DNA of 64,000 nt from Mesostigma viride (taxonomy: Eukaryota > Streptophyta > Mesostigmatophyceae > Mesostigmatales > Mesostigmataceae): positions 6,666,650 through 6,730,649 of the forward strand of contig RPFO01000065.1 in assembly GCA_009746045.1 (NCBI GenBank), read 5' to 3'. Shown one piece after another: positions 42,501 to 48,099 of this stretch. Both the position numbers and the translations under genes were made by a program. Each line of letters opens with the position of its first letter. Position 1 is the first letter of the stretch. The notes under the pieces were generated by a model. That model did no database searches. It had not been told where the DNA came from and saw only the letters and a program-made list of their open reading frames with translations.

Positions 42501-43451
42501 ATGTACACAACCAATCATTGGTACCCTATGTATACGACCAATTATAGGTACCCCATGCATACGGCCAATTATATGTACCCAATGTATATGCTCAATTATA
42601 TGTACCCTATGTATACCAAGGAGACAATGTATACGACGAATTATATGTACCCTATGTATAAGACAAATTATAGGTACCCAATGTATGCAACCAATCATAG
42701 GTACCCAATGTATATGACCAATTATATGTACCCTATGTATACGACCTATCCAGCTGTGCTCATGTAGTGCCGGCCCCGCATAAAGTCTAAAATGTGTACG
42801 ACCTATCCAGCGCATGGACCACTTGACCCGACAGTCCCGTGGTGCTACCAGTGTTTGTGTACCCACTGGTCCTGTGCACAAACTACCGTTTGTGCGGCAC
42901 ATGGAGACTGACATGTTGGGGAGCGTAAGTACTTGTAGTGGGTCCCAGAGCAGTCAGACTCGGGAAATAGCACAAAAGTCGCGACTCGCAAAATACCCTA
43001 CTTAAGCCTTGCGTGGCGCTACCTTTGGCGGGCTGTAAGATACTCAACAGATTCATGTTAGAATGCATTAGGACCGGGATTCAAGCTTCATCCTTTTGGG
43101 CGCGTCACGCCTTGCAGCTGTGTGCTTTGGGTAACTATCTCGACACTAACACATGCGCCGCCGTTGGTTGGACCACTCGATGGCATTCCCGTTACTGCCC
43201 CCGCAACGCAGGTGTTTGCGGCTGGCGGTGAGTACAGCTACCCTTCCATCCTGCAGGACCCACATGGCATGATCCACGTGACATACACGTTCAAGCGTGA
43301 GACGATCAAGTACGTGAGCGTGTCCGAGGCCTGGGTGCGCCAGGGGGGCACCATTGGCATGCACAAGGGGGTCATGCACTCGCAGCAGACAACGCGCGTG
43401 ACCCAATTGACACGGGGGTATGCTGTGACGGGATCCAGGCCTGGCATCTGA
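26476..43451 (+). CDS. Type II membrane protein with sialidase-like (BNR/Asp-box) domain, ten exons
   Basis: Ten exons join in phase: 26476-27525, 29187-29357, 31261-31401, 32473-32571, 34711-34783, 36617-36712, 37488-37606, 40905-40964, 42214-42360 and 43212-43451 (2196 bases, 731 residues plus stop). Residues 1-33 are cytoplasmic and basic, about 34-53 form one membrane segment, about 60-330 are an acidic Ser/Asp/Glu/Gly stem, and about 351-731 are a six-bladed-propeller-type sialidase domain of the BNR_2 kind (exo-alpha-sialidase-like). Three Asp boxes are visible: SSDEGLTW, SDDEGKTW (split by an intron) and SEDGGNTW. Family landmarks NPVMWHDPET, LLHTSQ, LPMYYTP, QPTVV, FFRSR, LPNNNSGIQ and YPSILQDPHG occur in the right order. 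The topology suggests Golgi or plasma membrane with a lumenal or outer catalytic domain. The true glycoside substrate is unknown; many relatives are not proven sialidases. Confidence 0.88.
27526..29186 (+). other. Sialidase-like gene intron 1
   Basis: Intron of 1661 bp. The donor border recurs once at 27548-27580 (GGAGCACCACCACGTGTGCGAG|GTAGGG). A 55-bp array follows (27716-28257), then unique DNA (28258-29000) and a C-rich acceptor tract ending CCCCAG. Confidence 0.8.
27716..28257. repeat. 55-bp tandem array, about 9.9 copies
   Basis: Unit contains GTGTGCCAAACCATGTCTCT, AGCGTCTGCCAAACCACACA and GTGCCGGGCGCTAGG. The copies are nearly identical (a few single-base changes and one missing A near 28130), so the expansion is recent. 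Confidence 0.95.
29187..29357 (+). CDS. Sialidase-like gene exon 2
   Basis: 57 codons, phase 0. It encodes FDGRLRSVGRSGG, then HASNLLMLPTGDLLCAWFNG and VEGGDEVDI. This is the first propeller blade (compare PDGDLLAAWFGGTHEG in bacterial homologues). Donor ATT|GTGGGTGGC. Confidence 0.88.
29352..30045 (+). repeat. Iterated donor motif (T)TGTGGGTGGC
   Basis: The exon 2 border ATT|GTGGGTGGCACGC is repeated as ATTGTGGGTGGCGCGC, CACTGTGGGTGGCGCGC (twice), CGTTGTGGGTGGCACGC and so on; near 29939-30010 it becomes a regular 14-bp array GTTGTGGGTGGCCAG. Confidence 0.85.
29358..31260 (+). other. Sialidase-like gene intron 2
   Basis: Intron of 1903 bp. From 29358 to about 30045 the donor motif TTGTGGGTGGC recurs some 14 times. 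30781-30950 is TG-rich. A pyrimidine tract with CCCTCCCTCTCCCCC runs to the acceptor GCCCAG at 31260. Confidence 0.8.
30781..30950. repeat. GT-rich microsatellite DNA
   Basis: Alternating GTGTGC and GTGTGT tracts within intron 2; Z-DNA-prone and of no coding meaning. Confidence 0.8.
31261..31401 (+). CDS. Sialidase-like gene exon 3
   Basis: 47 codons, phase 0. It encodes VVSQLQHGSSEWGLPVVASR, then NPVMWHDPETNTIHLLHTSQ, the best-conserved signature of this sialidase-like family. Acceptor TGCCCAG and donor ACGTCACAG|GTACGG. Confidence 0.93.
31402..32010 (+). repeat. Degenerate tandem copies of exon 3 and its 5' splice site
   Basis: Borders of the form CACCTGCTTGCACACGTCACAG|G occur near 31458, 31584, 31756, 31812, 31917, 31960 and 32001. 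One at 31756 reads CTCGTCACAG|GTAAGAGG, a better donor than the real one. 31486-31583 translates as KGARHLGL...GHDLETKKLHLLAHVT, clearly derived from KGRSQQNPVMWHDPETNTIHLLHTSQ. Confidence 0.9.
31402..32472 (+). other. Sialidase-like gene intron 3, built from copies of exon 3 and its donor
   Basis: Intron of 1071 bp. 31402-32010 has about eight further CGTCACAG borders; the segment 31486-31583 is a decayed copy of the second half of exon 3. 32190-32400 carries ATCATATCATGTTATATCATCC-type AT-rich repeats. Confidence 0.85.
32473..32571 (+). CDS. Sialidase-like gene exon 4: first Asp box
   Basis: 33 codons, phase 0. Encodes AAHLGQGTSDVRHVTSSDEG then LTWTPPVVLFAEP; SSDEGLTW is a canonical Asp box (S-x-D-x-G-x-T-W). 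Borders CAACAG|GCA and GAGCCG|GTACGTGC. Confidence 0.9.
33296..33778. repeat. 15-bp minisatellite (CATACATGCTTATCA) interrupted by a MITE
   Basis: Units ACATACATGCTTATCA occur at 33296-33378 and resume at 33603-33778 with CATAC/CCTAC variants. The interruption is the 185-bp inverted-repeat element plus a short unrelated flank. Confidence 0.88.
33417..33601. mobile_element. 185-bp MITE with 25-26-bp terminal inverted repeats
   Basis: Left end GGCGGAGCCAATTTTCGGAA..., right end ...TTCCGAAAATTGGCTCCGCC; arms pair perfectly for at least 25 bases (33417-33441 and 33577-33601). The interior has (GGAT)n and a hairpin TTCGCCA/TGGCGAA. No clear target duplication. No coding capacity. Confidence 0.85.
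33931..34352. repeat. 9-bp minisatellite CTCCCTCCT, about 46 copies
   Basis: Almost pure CTCTCCCTC units. Because 9 is a multiple of 3 it stays open in several frames, giving the false Ser-Pro-Ser, Pro-Pro-Leu and Arg-Arg-Glu ORFs. Confidence 0.96.
34711..34783 (+). CDS. Sialidase-like gene exon 5
   Basis: 73 bases, ends phase 1. Encodes GVFTRNQLLRSSSGSLLLPM then YYTP; LLPMYY-P is the conserved blade segment (LLPIYYCPGG in relatives). Donor ACGCCCG|GTGGGT. Confidence 0.9.
34778..35845 (+). repeat. 36-bp tandem array containing the exon 5 donor, about 29 copies
   Basis: Each unit reads ACGCCCGGTGGGTCCACG then TACTAAATGATGTACATT. ACGCCCG|GTGGGT is exactly the exon 5/intron 5 border, and TACTAAAT resembles a branch-point consensus. 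Variants: CCCAGTGG block in later copies and CGTGC/CGCAC for CGTAC. It is open on both strands (369 and 443 codons) purely because the unit is 36 bp. Confidence 0.95.
34784..36616 (+). other. Sialidase-like gene intron 5 with 36-bp array
   Basis: Intron of 1833 bp, more than half of it the 36-bp array beginning at the exon border. The remaining 35850-36616 is unique apart from an acceptor-side copy of exon 6 at 36508-36545. Confidence 0.82.
36617..36712 (+). CDS. Sialidase-like gene exon 6
   Basis: 96 bases, phase 1 to phase 1. Encodes EGYNAYSSHYCVFKESVTAD then FSTWEEYIMTRP. Acceptor CATCGCAG, donor CCTG|GTGGGT. Phase agreement with both neighbours supports it, although the segment is less conserved and includes an insertion relative to relatives. 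Confidence 0.8.
36713..37487 (+). other. Sialidase-like gene intron 6 with a SINE-like insertion
   Basis: Intron of 775 bp. 37053-37345 is a dispersed element (see entry). The rest has ATCATGTACGATCATGC short repeats near 36915-36945. Acceptor CTGCCCACAG. Confidence 0.78.
37053..37345 (+). mobile_element. Dispersed SINE-like element with TAAG-repeat head
   Basis: Starts TAAGTAAGTGTGTGAGCATGC, has GGCATGCCACGGAGTACCCG and CGTCATCCGGACTATCCAAG, and ends with GGCATACCCAGGGT. Parts recur at 43686-43722, 44741-44915, 59390-59440 (head) and 25590-25690, 57270-57380 (tail). Confidence 0.7.
37488..37606 (+). CDS. Sialidase-like gene exon 7
   Basis: 119 bases. Completes Gly, then GDMLAQPTVVQARNGDFKDL, VAFFRSRLGDYIYSSRSDDE. 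QPTVV and FFRSR...IY.S are conserved; the exon ends inside the second Asp box (SDDE|GKTW). Donor GACGAG|GTGCGTGG. Confidence 0.92.
37640..39915. repeat. 31-bp tandem array, about 73 copies
   Basis: Unit GTAGTATAAAACTGGGTGGT plus GCTATGTCACA. Three main forms differ at TATGTCACA, TATATCATA and TATGTCATA, and their order repeats over several units (higher-order structure). A GTGACG variant marks both ends of the array. It begins just after the exon 7 donor GTGCGTGGTACTATGTGATA, which resembles the unit. Confidence 0.97.
40128..40226. repeat. 33-bp repeat, three perfect copies
   Basis: Three head-to-tail copies of TCTGCTCTATTCGAGTTCAC followed by TCCTAGCCACCTC within intron 7. Confidence 0.95.
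40905..40964 (+). CDS. Sialidase-like gene exon 8
   Basis: 20 codons, phase 0: GKTWSRPARTVLPNNNSGIQ. It completes the second Asp box (SDDEGKTW) and carries the family motif LPNNNSGIQ. Acceptor CTTGCAG, donor ATCCAG|GTGGGT. Confidence 0.94.
40987..41006 (+). repeat. Interstitial plant-type telomere repeat
   Basis: TTAAACCCTAAACCCTAAAC is two and a half CCCTAAA units. It lies precisely between the real exon 8 donor (GGCATCCAG|GTGGGTGGG) and its copy (GGCATCCAG|GTGGGTTGG). Confidence 0.75.
41085..41745. repeat. Purine-rich compound array (GGGGAA, GGCGGA, GGGGA, GGAAGT)
   Basis: Successive blocks: (GGGGAA)n, (GGAGGC)n about 38 copies, (GGAGGGGA)n and (GGAAGTGGA)n. The whole non-template strand is purine with rare C, so R-loops or G-quadruplexes are likely. 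It yields long false poly-Gly/Glu/Arg ORFs. Confidence 0.95.
42214..42360 (+). CDS. Sialidase-like gene exon 9: third Asp box
   Basis: 49 codons, phase 0. Encodes AALLSSGTIAIVFNNRGGGA, then YPLSIALSEDGGNTWPFVRD. SEDGGNTW is the third Asp box. Acceptor CTGGCAG, donor GGGAAT|GTACGTG. Confidence 0.94.
42361..43211 (+). other. Sialidase-like gene intron 9
   Basis: Intron of 851 bp. 42370-42750 is a degenerate 27-bp array; 42860-42924 is a decayed copy of the end of exon 9 with its own GTAAGT donor. Acceptor CAACGCAG. Confidence 0.82.
42370..42750. repeat. 27-bp degenerate array starting at the exon 9 donor
   Basis: About 14 units of the form CCAATTATATGTACCCTATG plus TATACGA. Each carries ATGTACC, like the intron start GTACGTG...AATGTATATG. 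Confidence 0.88.
43212..43451 (+). CDS. Sialidase-like gene exon 10: C-terminus and stop
   Basis: 80 codons including TGA. Encodes VFAAGGEYSYPSILQDPHGM, IHVTYTFKRETIKYVSVSEA and a final 35 residues without similarity. YPS-I-Q-.DG-IHVTYT...R..IK is the normal end of the domain. Confidence 0.92.
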   Translation: MFAAGGEYSYPSILQDPHGMIHVTYTFKRETIKYVSVSEAWVRQGGTIGMHKGVMHSQQTTRVTQLTRGYAVTGSRPGI

Positions 43452-43721
43452 GAGAGGGAGATCTTGTGAAGTTATCCTGTCAATATTTATTTTGGAAGAC
43501 CAACGTATATTCTTTTTGTGCATTCATACATTTTCACCAAAACATTAGTTTTATGACTGAACTGGGCGACGCCATGGACTGATAACGTGCTAGTCAAAAA
43601 TGCATGTTGATACATCAAGGACACAAACATGGTGGCGCGCGAAGGCGAAGAGCTAGGAGCTTCCAGCGCCTTTCTATAGTCTAAGTAAGTAAGTAATTAG
43701 TGCGTGAACATGCACAGAAGG
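43452..43721. other. 3' flank of the sialidase-like gene
   Basis: No coding sequence. Ends with a TAAGTAAGTAAGTAATTAGTGCGTGAACATG head shared with the element at 37053. Confidence 0.55.
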
Positions 43722-43870
43722 CGTCCGTCCTATAGACTTCAGCAAAATTGGTGCGAGAGGTCCCCAGTTCGATTCCGGTCGGATTCATTTGCAGATCGCG
43801 TTTTCCGCGTTTTCCGCGGCCTGGCACTGAACGCAAAGGTTTTCACCTTTGCGGAGTGTCTGATCAGAAT
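43722..43870 (+). mobile_element. tRNA-like SINE, copy 1
   Basis: 149 bp shared with 44596-44740. Contains GTCCCCAGTTCGATTCCGG, a good match to the tRNA T-arm/B-box (GTTCGATTCC), with AGCAAAATTGGTGCGAGAGG upstream in the A-box to variable-loop position. No intact cloverleaf can be drawn, so it is a tRNA-derived SINE rather than a tRNA gene. Confidence 0.65.
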
Positions 43871-44113
43871 ATACGCTTGGCTGATTTCGATAGTACCGGC
43901 TACGCCCCCTTCTACTAAAAAGAAGGATTCAGCCGTGTTCAGCCCGTCTCACGGTGCGAGATCGCTGAACAAGTCTCGCGTGCAGACACGTGTGTAGTAC
44001 TCCTACACACAGATCTCGAGTGATTTATCTAGTACCAAATCCGAAAGGCTTGCATCACTCCCCGGACAGGAGAACTTTTGCGGATGACTGTAGGTGTAAG
44101 TTGGCGATGCCAT

Positions 44114-44592
44114 GGTACACCCTCCGCATTGGAAGTTTGTTATTATGGGTCAATTTTTGCCGTATTTGCATTACGAATAACCCTGGATTGTTTGTTGGGG
44201 AGCCAGTTAGAGTCCCGGGTTTTTATTATTTAATTAAAACCTTTTGTTTGTTTGTTTGTCCTACAGCCGTTCAAGGCACATGGGTACTTATTTAATTAAT
44301 AAATTTCTTTTGTTTGTTTGGTAGATATCGTACACGCCGTCCCCAATTCGGCCGGCAATCCGGCCCGGCGGCCCCCCTTCGGCGGCCATAGGCTAGAGTC
44401 AGTGGAGGTCAGTGATACCCAGAGCCCACATGAGTTAATTAATTAATTTTGTTTGTTTGTTTGTTGAGTCCAGTCCTCAGCCCCCGGAGTTAATTAATTA
44501 ATTTTCTTTTGTTTTTTTTATGGTTTTCAGCCAGAACATTTTCCAGAAGCTAATTATTTAGTTAGAACTTCCAATGCGGGCGGTGTATCCGG
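44114..44592. mobile_element. Inverted-repeat unit with TTAATTAA/TTTGTTTG subrepeats
   Basis: Left arm GGTACACCCTCCGCATTGGAAGTT-like at 44114-44136 pairs with AACTTCCAATGCGGGCGGTGTATCC at 44566-44592 (about 20 of 24). Inside, a TTAATTAA...TTTTGTTTGTTTG module occurs four times (44231, 44290, 44436, 44490). Confidence 0.6.
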
Positions 44593-44595
44593 AGA

Positions 44596-44740
44596 CGTCC
44601 GTCCTATAGTCAGCAAAATTGGTGCGAGAGGTCCCCAGTTCGATTCCGGTCGGATTCATTTGCAGATCGCGTTTTCCGCGTTTTCCGCGGCCTGGCACTG
44701 AACGCAAAGGTTTTCACCTTTGCGGAGTGTCTGATCAGAA
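44596..44740 (+). mobile_element. tRNA-like SINE, copy 2
   Basis: Near-identical to 43722-43870 except for loss of four bases (ACTT) in CTATAGTCAGC. It is followed directly by TGCACAGAAGGCATGCCACG, the motif that precedes copy 1, suggesting insertion of one SINE into another element. Confidence 0.65.
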
Positions 44741-45037
44741 TGCACAGAAGGCATGCCACGGAGTACCCGATGAGGTACTTTTCTGCGCGGATACTTCACC
44801 CACAAATTGGCTAGTGGCGCGACTCACTCGCCCTGGAGGTACGTCTGGAGTCGCAGATATCAACTCCGCGTCATCCGGACTATCCAAGACGATCCTGCAT
44901 ACGCTCGGCAATGATGATGTCGCCCACAAGCCCTGGCAGGCGACCCCTGCCGCCCCATGAGGCACCCCTGGCAGCCACCCCAGCCTAGGGAATGTAGCAG
45001 TAGTGTAGACTAGAAAGCTTAGTTATGTGGCCATGTA
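44741..45037 (+). mobile_element. Element fragment joined to a relic of the L1-type ORF1 end
   Basis: 44741-44915 matches 37075-37230 (GGAGTACCCGATGAGGTACT, TCCGGACTATCCAAGACGA). It continues into CCACAAGCCCTGGCAGGCGA and GTAGCAGTAGTGTAGA, shared with the 3' end of the ORF1 at 47218-47310. Confidence 0.65.
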
Positions 45038-45215
45038 TCAAGGAGACAACCAGCGCAGGCCAGAAAGCGGGAGAATCCGGACCATGGTAGCTCGATCTCT
45101 ATTAATTAATTAATTAATCAATTAATTAATTAATTAATTAATTAATTAATTAATTAATTAATTAATTAATTATTGGTAGCTCGAGCCTGCCGTTATCTTG
45201 TCCGCGTGTTCGAGT
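45038..45215 (+). mobile_element. Dispersed element split by a (TTAA)n insertion
   Basis: GAGACAACCAGCGCAGGCCAG...GGACCATGGTAGCTCGA, then a 78-bp insert of nearly pure TTAA repeats (45096-45173), then TGGTAGCTCGAGCCTGCCG. The unsplit version lies at 63914-64000. TGGTAGCTCGA is duplicated on both sides of the insert. Confidence 0.85.
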
Positions 45216-45910
45216 CGTTCAGGATGATGAAGATGAATGGGGATATGGAAATGTGTATCCTTGTGCATTGAAATTATGGCTGGCTTACGTGTAGAGCGAC
45301 TAGATGACCTAGACGGTGGGGCTGGAAACAGCATGCTTGATCAGGGCGTGTGTTTTGAGCCTAACTGGCCGGGAGTGTCTAGTGGTGAGCACCGTTAATT
45401 GCTGCGATCGCTCTCCCACCATTTACGTACGAGGAAATATACCCGCAAATGGAAAACCACTGAAAAGGTCTAGCTAGTCAGTCATCACGTTAGCCATGCC
45501 ATGATTCCAAACGTCCAAGAACTGCACACGGCACCTGGCAAAGGCAAAAAGCCGGAGGACAGCACTTTCAAATGCATGTGCGGCGGGAACCAAAAGCCTG
45601 CCTGAGGGGCCCACACCAGCCCTTGTAATAGCCGTAGCAATTTGAGTCATGCTTTGCCCATGCAGGGAGTTACTCCCTGCTGAGCTAGATGCCATGTGTA
45701 CACCAGCTATAGCCTACTAGCCAGATACCTTCCTGGTTGATCATCAGGTCCCCACTCTCAGCTATGCCACGAGCCACGAGGTAGCCATGGCTGTCGGAGC
45801 TCATAACTTTCACGTTTGAGCGCCGAATTCAGCTGTGAATATCACAATCGCTTCGTCTTTCTAAGACGCACATGCTGATATAATTTTCCGACGCTATTAC
45901 GCAATATACG
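45216..45910. other. Region upstream of the L1-type ORF1
   Basis: Probable 5' UTR of the LINE plus other debris. 45655-45690 (CCCATGCAGGGAGTTACTCC) is shared with 56713-56735. No gene seen. Confidence 0.5.
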
Positions 45911-47281
45911 ATGAGCAAACGCCTCTCGACGCAACGCAGCCTGGCGGCTGCGCTTAGCAATGAAAATACGTCTGCAGCCTCGGCTGCAGCTTCGCCAACC
46001 GGCCCAGATGGCAACGGTGACACTAGTAGTGCACTGGTGCTCGCCCAGCCTTCCGGGCTCGCCTCGCCATCAGCATCGCCTGAACCTAAGCGCAGTCGCT
46101 CTGCTGAGCCGCCCTGGGAAGAGCGCTCCTTTGACATCAACAGCCCCGGCTTCTGGCAACGCAGCGCCGGTTGGTTCATGGAAGACTTGTTTTTCGGCAA
46201 TCACGCCTCGCTTCTAGCCCTGTGCGTGCACCTCACGTCCCACAACCGTGGACGCTGGCCTGGTGATGGCCGGCTTGTCGACCCCGCCGAGGCTCTCCCA
46301 ATCATCCACCGCATGAGTCGCCCCAAGCTCCAACGCTTCGCCCTCTGCTCCCTTGTTGGACGCTCCGAATCCGAGATCTGGACTCCCAAACCGCCCCCCT
46401 TCCCCTCCGAAGCCTCCATCCGCACCCTCCTCAAGGAAGCTTTCGAGCAGCACGTGACCCCTCTTGCAGCAGCTGTGGCGGCAATTGGCGGCACGCTGGC
46501 TGCTGAGCTTCCCACCATCCCCACCGCCACCGCCACCCTCCTCGCCTCCACCCCCCCCCCCTCCACCGACTCCATCACCGCCCAGCTCCGTGACATCGAC
46601 CAGCGCCTCAAGGATAATGCAATCGCTATCGAGGTCTTGCAGAACACAGCAGGCCTCACCGCCCAGGCAGTGAAGGACATTGCCGCCAAGCCAGCCCCGG
46701 CGGGCCTGGCCGGCGATGCTCCTCCCATCACGACCTGGGCGGACATGCTTAAGCAACATACCACCTCCACCACCTCCGCCGTCGCAGCCCAGCTCCAGCG
46801 GCAGACGCTTGACCTCCGCGAGGAGGCCGAGCTCGACAAGCGCAGCCTCAACGCCATACTCAAGAACTTGGACATGGAAGAAGGTGAGAATTCCGAGAAG
46901 CTTGCACGTGCGTTTGAGAGCAAAATCCTTGCACGCATGGGCCTTCTTGGTGAGATCAAGCTGACCGCCCACCGCCTCCCCCGCGCGCGGGGTAAGGCAG
47001 GGGCGCCTCCGCTTCTTCTCATCTTTGATAGCCCAGCGGACAAGATTTCGTTTCTCAGACGCCGCAAGCGGCTCGCGAATACTCCCTTCACCGTGGACGA
47101 CGACTTGACCCTGGCACAGCAACAACGGCGACGGGAGCTATGGCCGACCTACACCCAGCTCCGGCAGACCAAGGCGGGCCAGCCGGTGTACTGGAAGGGG
47201 GCGGCCATCTACGTCGGCCACAAGCCCTGGCAAGCGACCCCCTCGACCACCGCGGCCCCAGCAACTCCAGCCCCAGCCTAG
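45911..47281 (+). CDS. L1-type non-LTR retrotransposon ORF1 protein
   Basis: 456 residues. N-terminus Ser/Ala/Pro-rich with KRSRSAEPPW; a conserved-looking block EERSFDINSPGFWQRSAGWF follows. About 215-300 is a helical/coiled-coil segment (QLRDIDQRLKDNAIAIEVLQ), and about 310-445 resembles the RNA-binding and C-terminal domains of L1 ORF1p: FLRRRKRLANTPFTVDDDLT, QQQRRRELWPTYTQLRQTKA and VYWKGAAIYVG. ORF1p trimers bind LINE RNA and act as nucleic-acid chaperones. The frame is intact, but no ORF2 follows within 600 bp, so the copy is incomplete. A decayed homologue lies at about 58560-59040. Confidence 0.82.
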   Translation: MSKRLSTQRSLAAALSNENTSAASAAASPTGPDGNGDTSSALVLAQPSGLASPSASPEPKRSRSAEPPWEERSFDINSPGFWQRSAGWFMEDLFFGNHASLLALCVHLTSHNRGRWPGDGRLVDPAEALPIIHRMSRPKLQRFALCSLVGRSESEIWTPKPPPFPSEASIRTLLKEAFEQHVTPLAAAVAAIGGTLAAELPTIPTATATLLASTPPPSTDSITAQLRDIDQRLKDNAIAIEVLQNTAGLTAQAVKDIAAKPAPAGLAGDAPPITTWADMLKQHTTSTTSAVAAQLQRQTLDLREEAELDKRSLNAILKNLDMEEGENSEKLARAFESKILARMGLLGEIKLTAHRLPRARGKAGAPPLLLIFDSPADKISFLRRRKRLANTPFTVDDDLTLAQQQRRRELWPTYTQLRQTKAGQPVYWKGAAIYVGHKPWQATPSTTAAPATPAPA

Positions 47282-47948
47282 GGGAATACAGCAGTAGTGT
47301 AGAATAGTTAGACAGTGGCCTTGTACATGCCCGCCTACTACAGGCACTATACCAGCTGAGGCCTAGCCTTTTTAGTCATGTACATGTGTGGGTGGTTTTA
47401 CCGGATTAGGATACATTTTTTTGTCTAGGATACATTTGATGCAGTGTGCAGTTTTCAGATGTGTTTGTGGGGGTTGATTGCGCCTAGCATGCATTTTATT
47501 GAAGCAATGAGTTTCCCAAGATATACATTATATAAACTAAGACAATTGACCCATTAACGCAATGAGACAACATCAATGAGACAACATATGCCAATTGAAG
47601 GCTGCCCGCAACTTTATTCCAAGCTCATTATTATATGATTCCAAGACCATAACTCTTCCAAGACCGTACATCTTCAAGATATAGCACTACAGACACCCAC
47701 GCGGCTTCCTCGGTCATCACGCTCCTCCTCCAAGACAACTCAACCTTACAGGACGCTGGGCCATCATACGTCCGGAATAATTGTGTCACTTATTACATAA
47801 CCAAACTTTTTGAGGGATCGCCACGGTTGCATGGTTTCAACACATGCGCCCTGCACTCATGTGCATCAAAGGTGTTGCGTAGTGCCAACTCAGTGTCAAA
47901 GAACTGATTCAATAATATTTCCCGTATGGCCATGAAGGCCCACATGAG
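47282..47948. other. Retrotransposon flank and intergenic DNA
   Basis: 47389-47425 (GGTTTTACCGGATTAGGATAC) is the inverted counterpart of 56620-56655. No gene recognised up to the minus-strand exon at 47949. Confidence 0.5.
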
Positions 47949-48028
47949 TTAAACATGGCCGAGAGTGATTGCATCATCCTTCTTGGCGACATCGGTCTTG
48001 ACGACGTCGATGGGGAAGACGGCAGCAC
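47949..48028 (-). CDS. Terminal exon of an unidentified minus-strand gene
   Basis: After an acceptor CATGCAG it encodes AAVFPIDVVKTDVAKKDDAI then TLGHV and TAA. Nearly every codon ends in C or G, or is GAT/AAG, which differs from the surrounding repeats and looks genuinely coding. PIDVVKT resembles the P-x-D-x-x-K/R signature of mitochondrial carriers, but a carrier would not end so soon after it; the family is unknown. Confidence 0.45.
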
Positions 48029-48099
48029 CTGCATGTGAACAAAAGAATCCATGAACTGTGGCATCCAAAGGCAACAACATATTAGCATCCCATTGAACA

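Noticed and set aside
43760-43790. Functional tRNA gene
   Set aside because: Good T-loop box but the T-stem has mismatches and no acceptor or anticodon stem can be drawn; it is repeated as a SINE.
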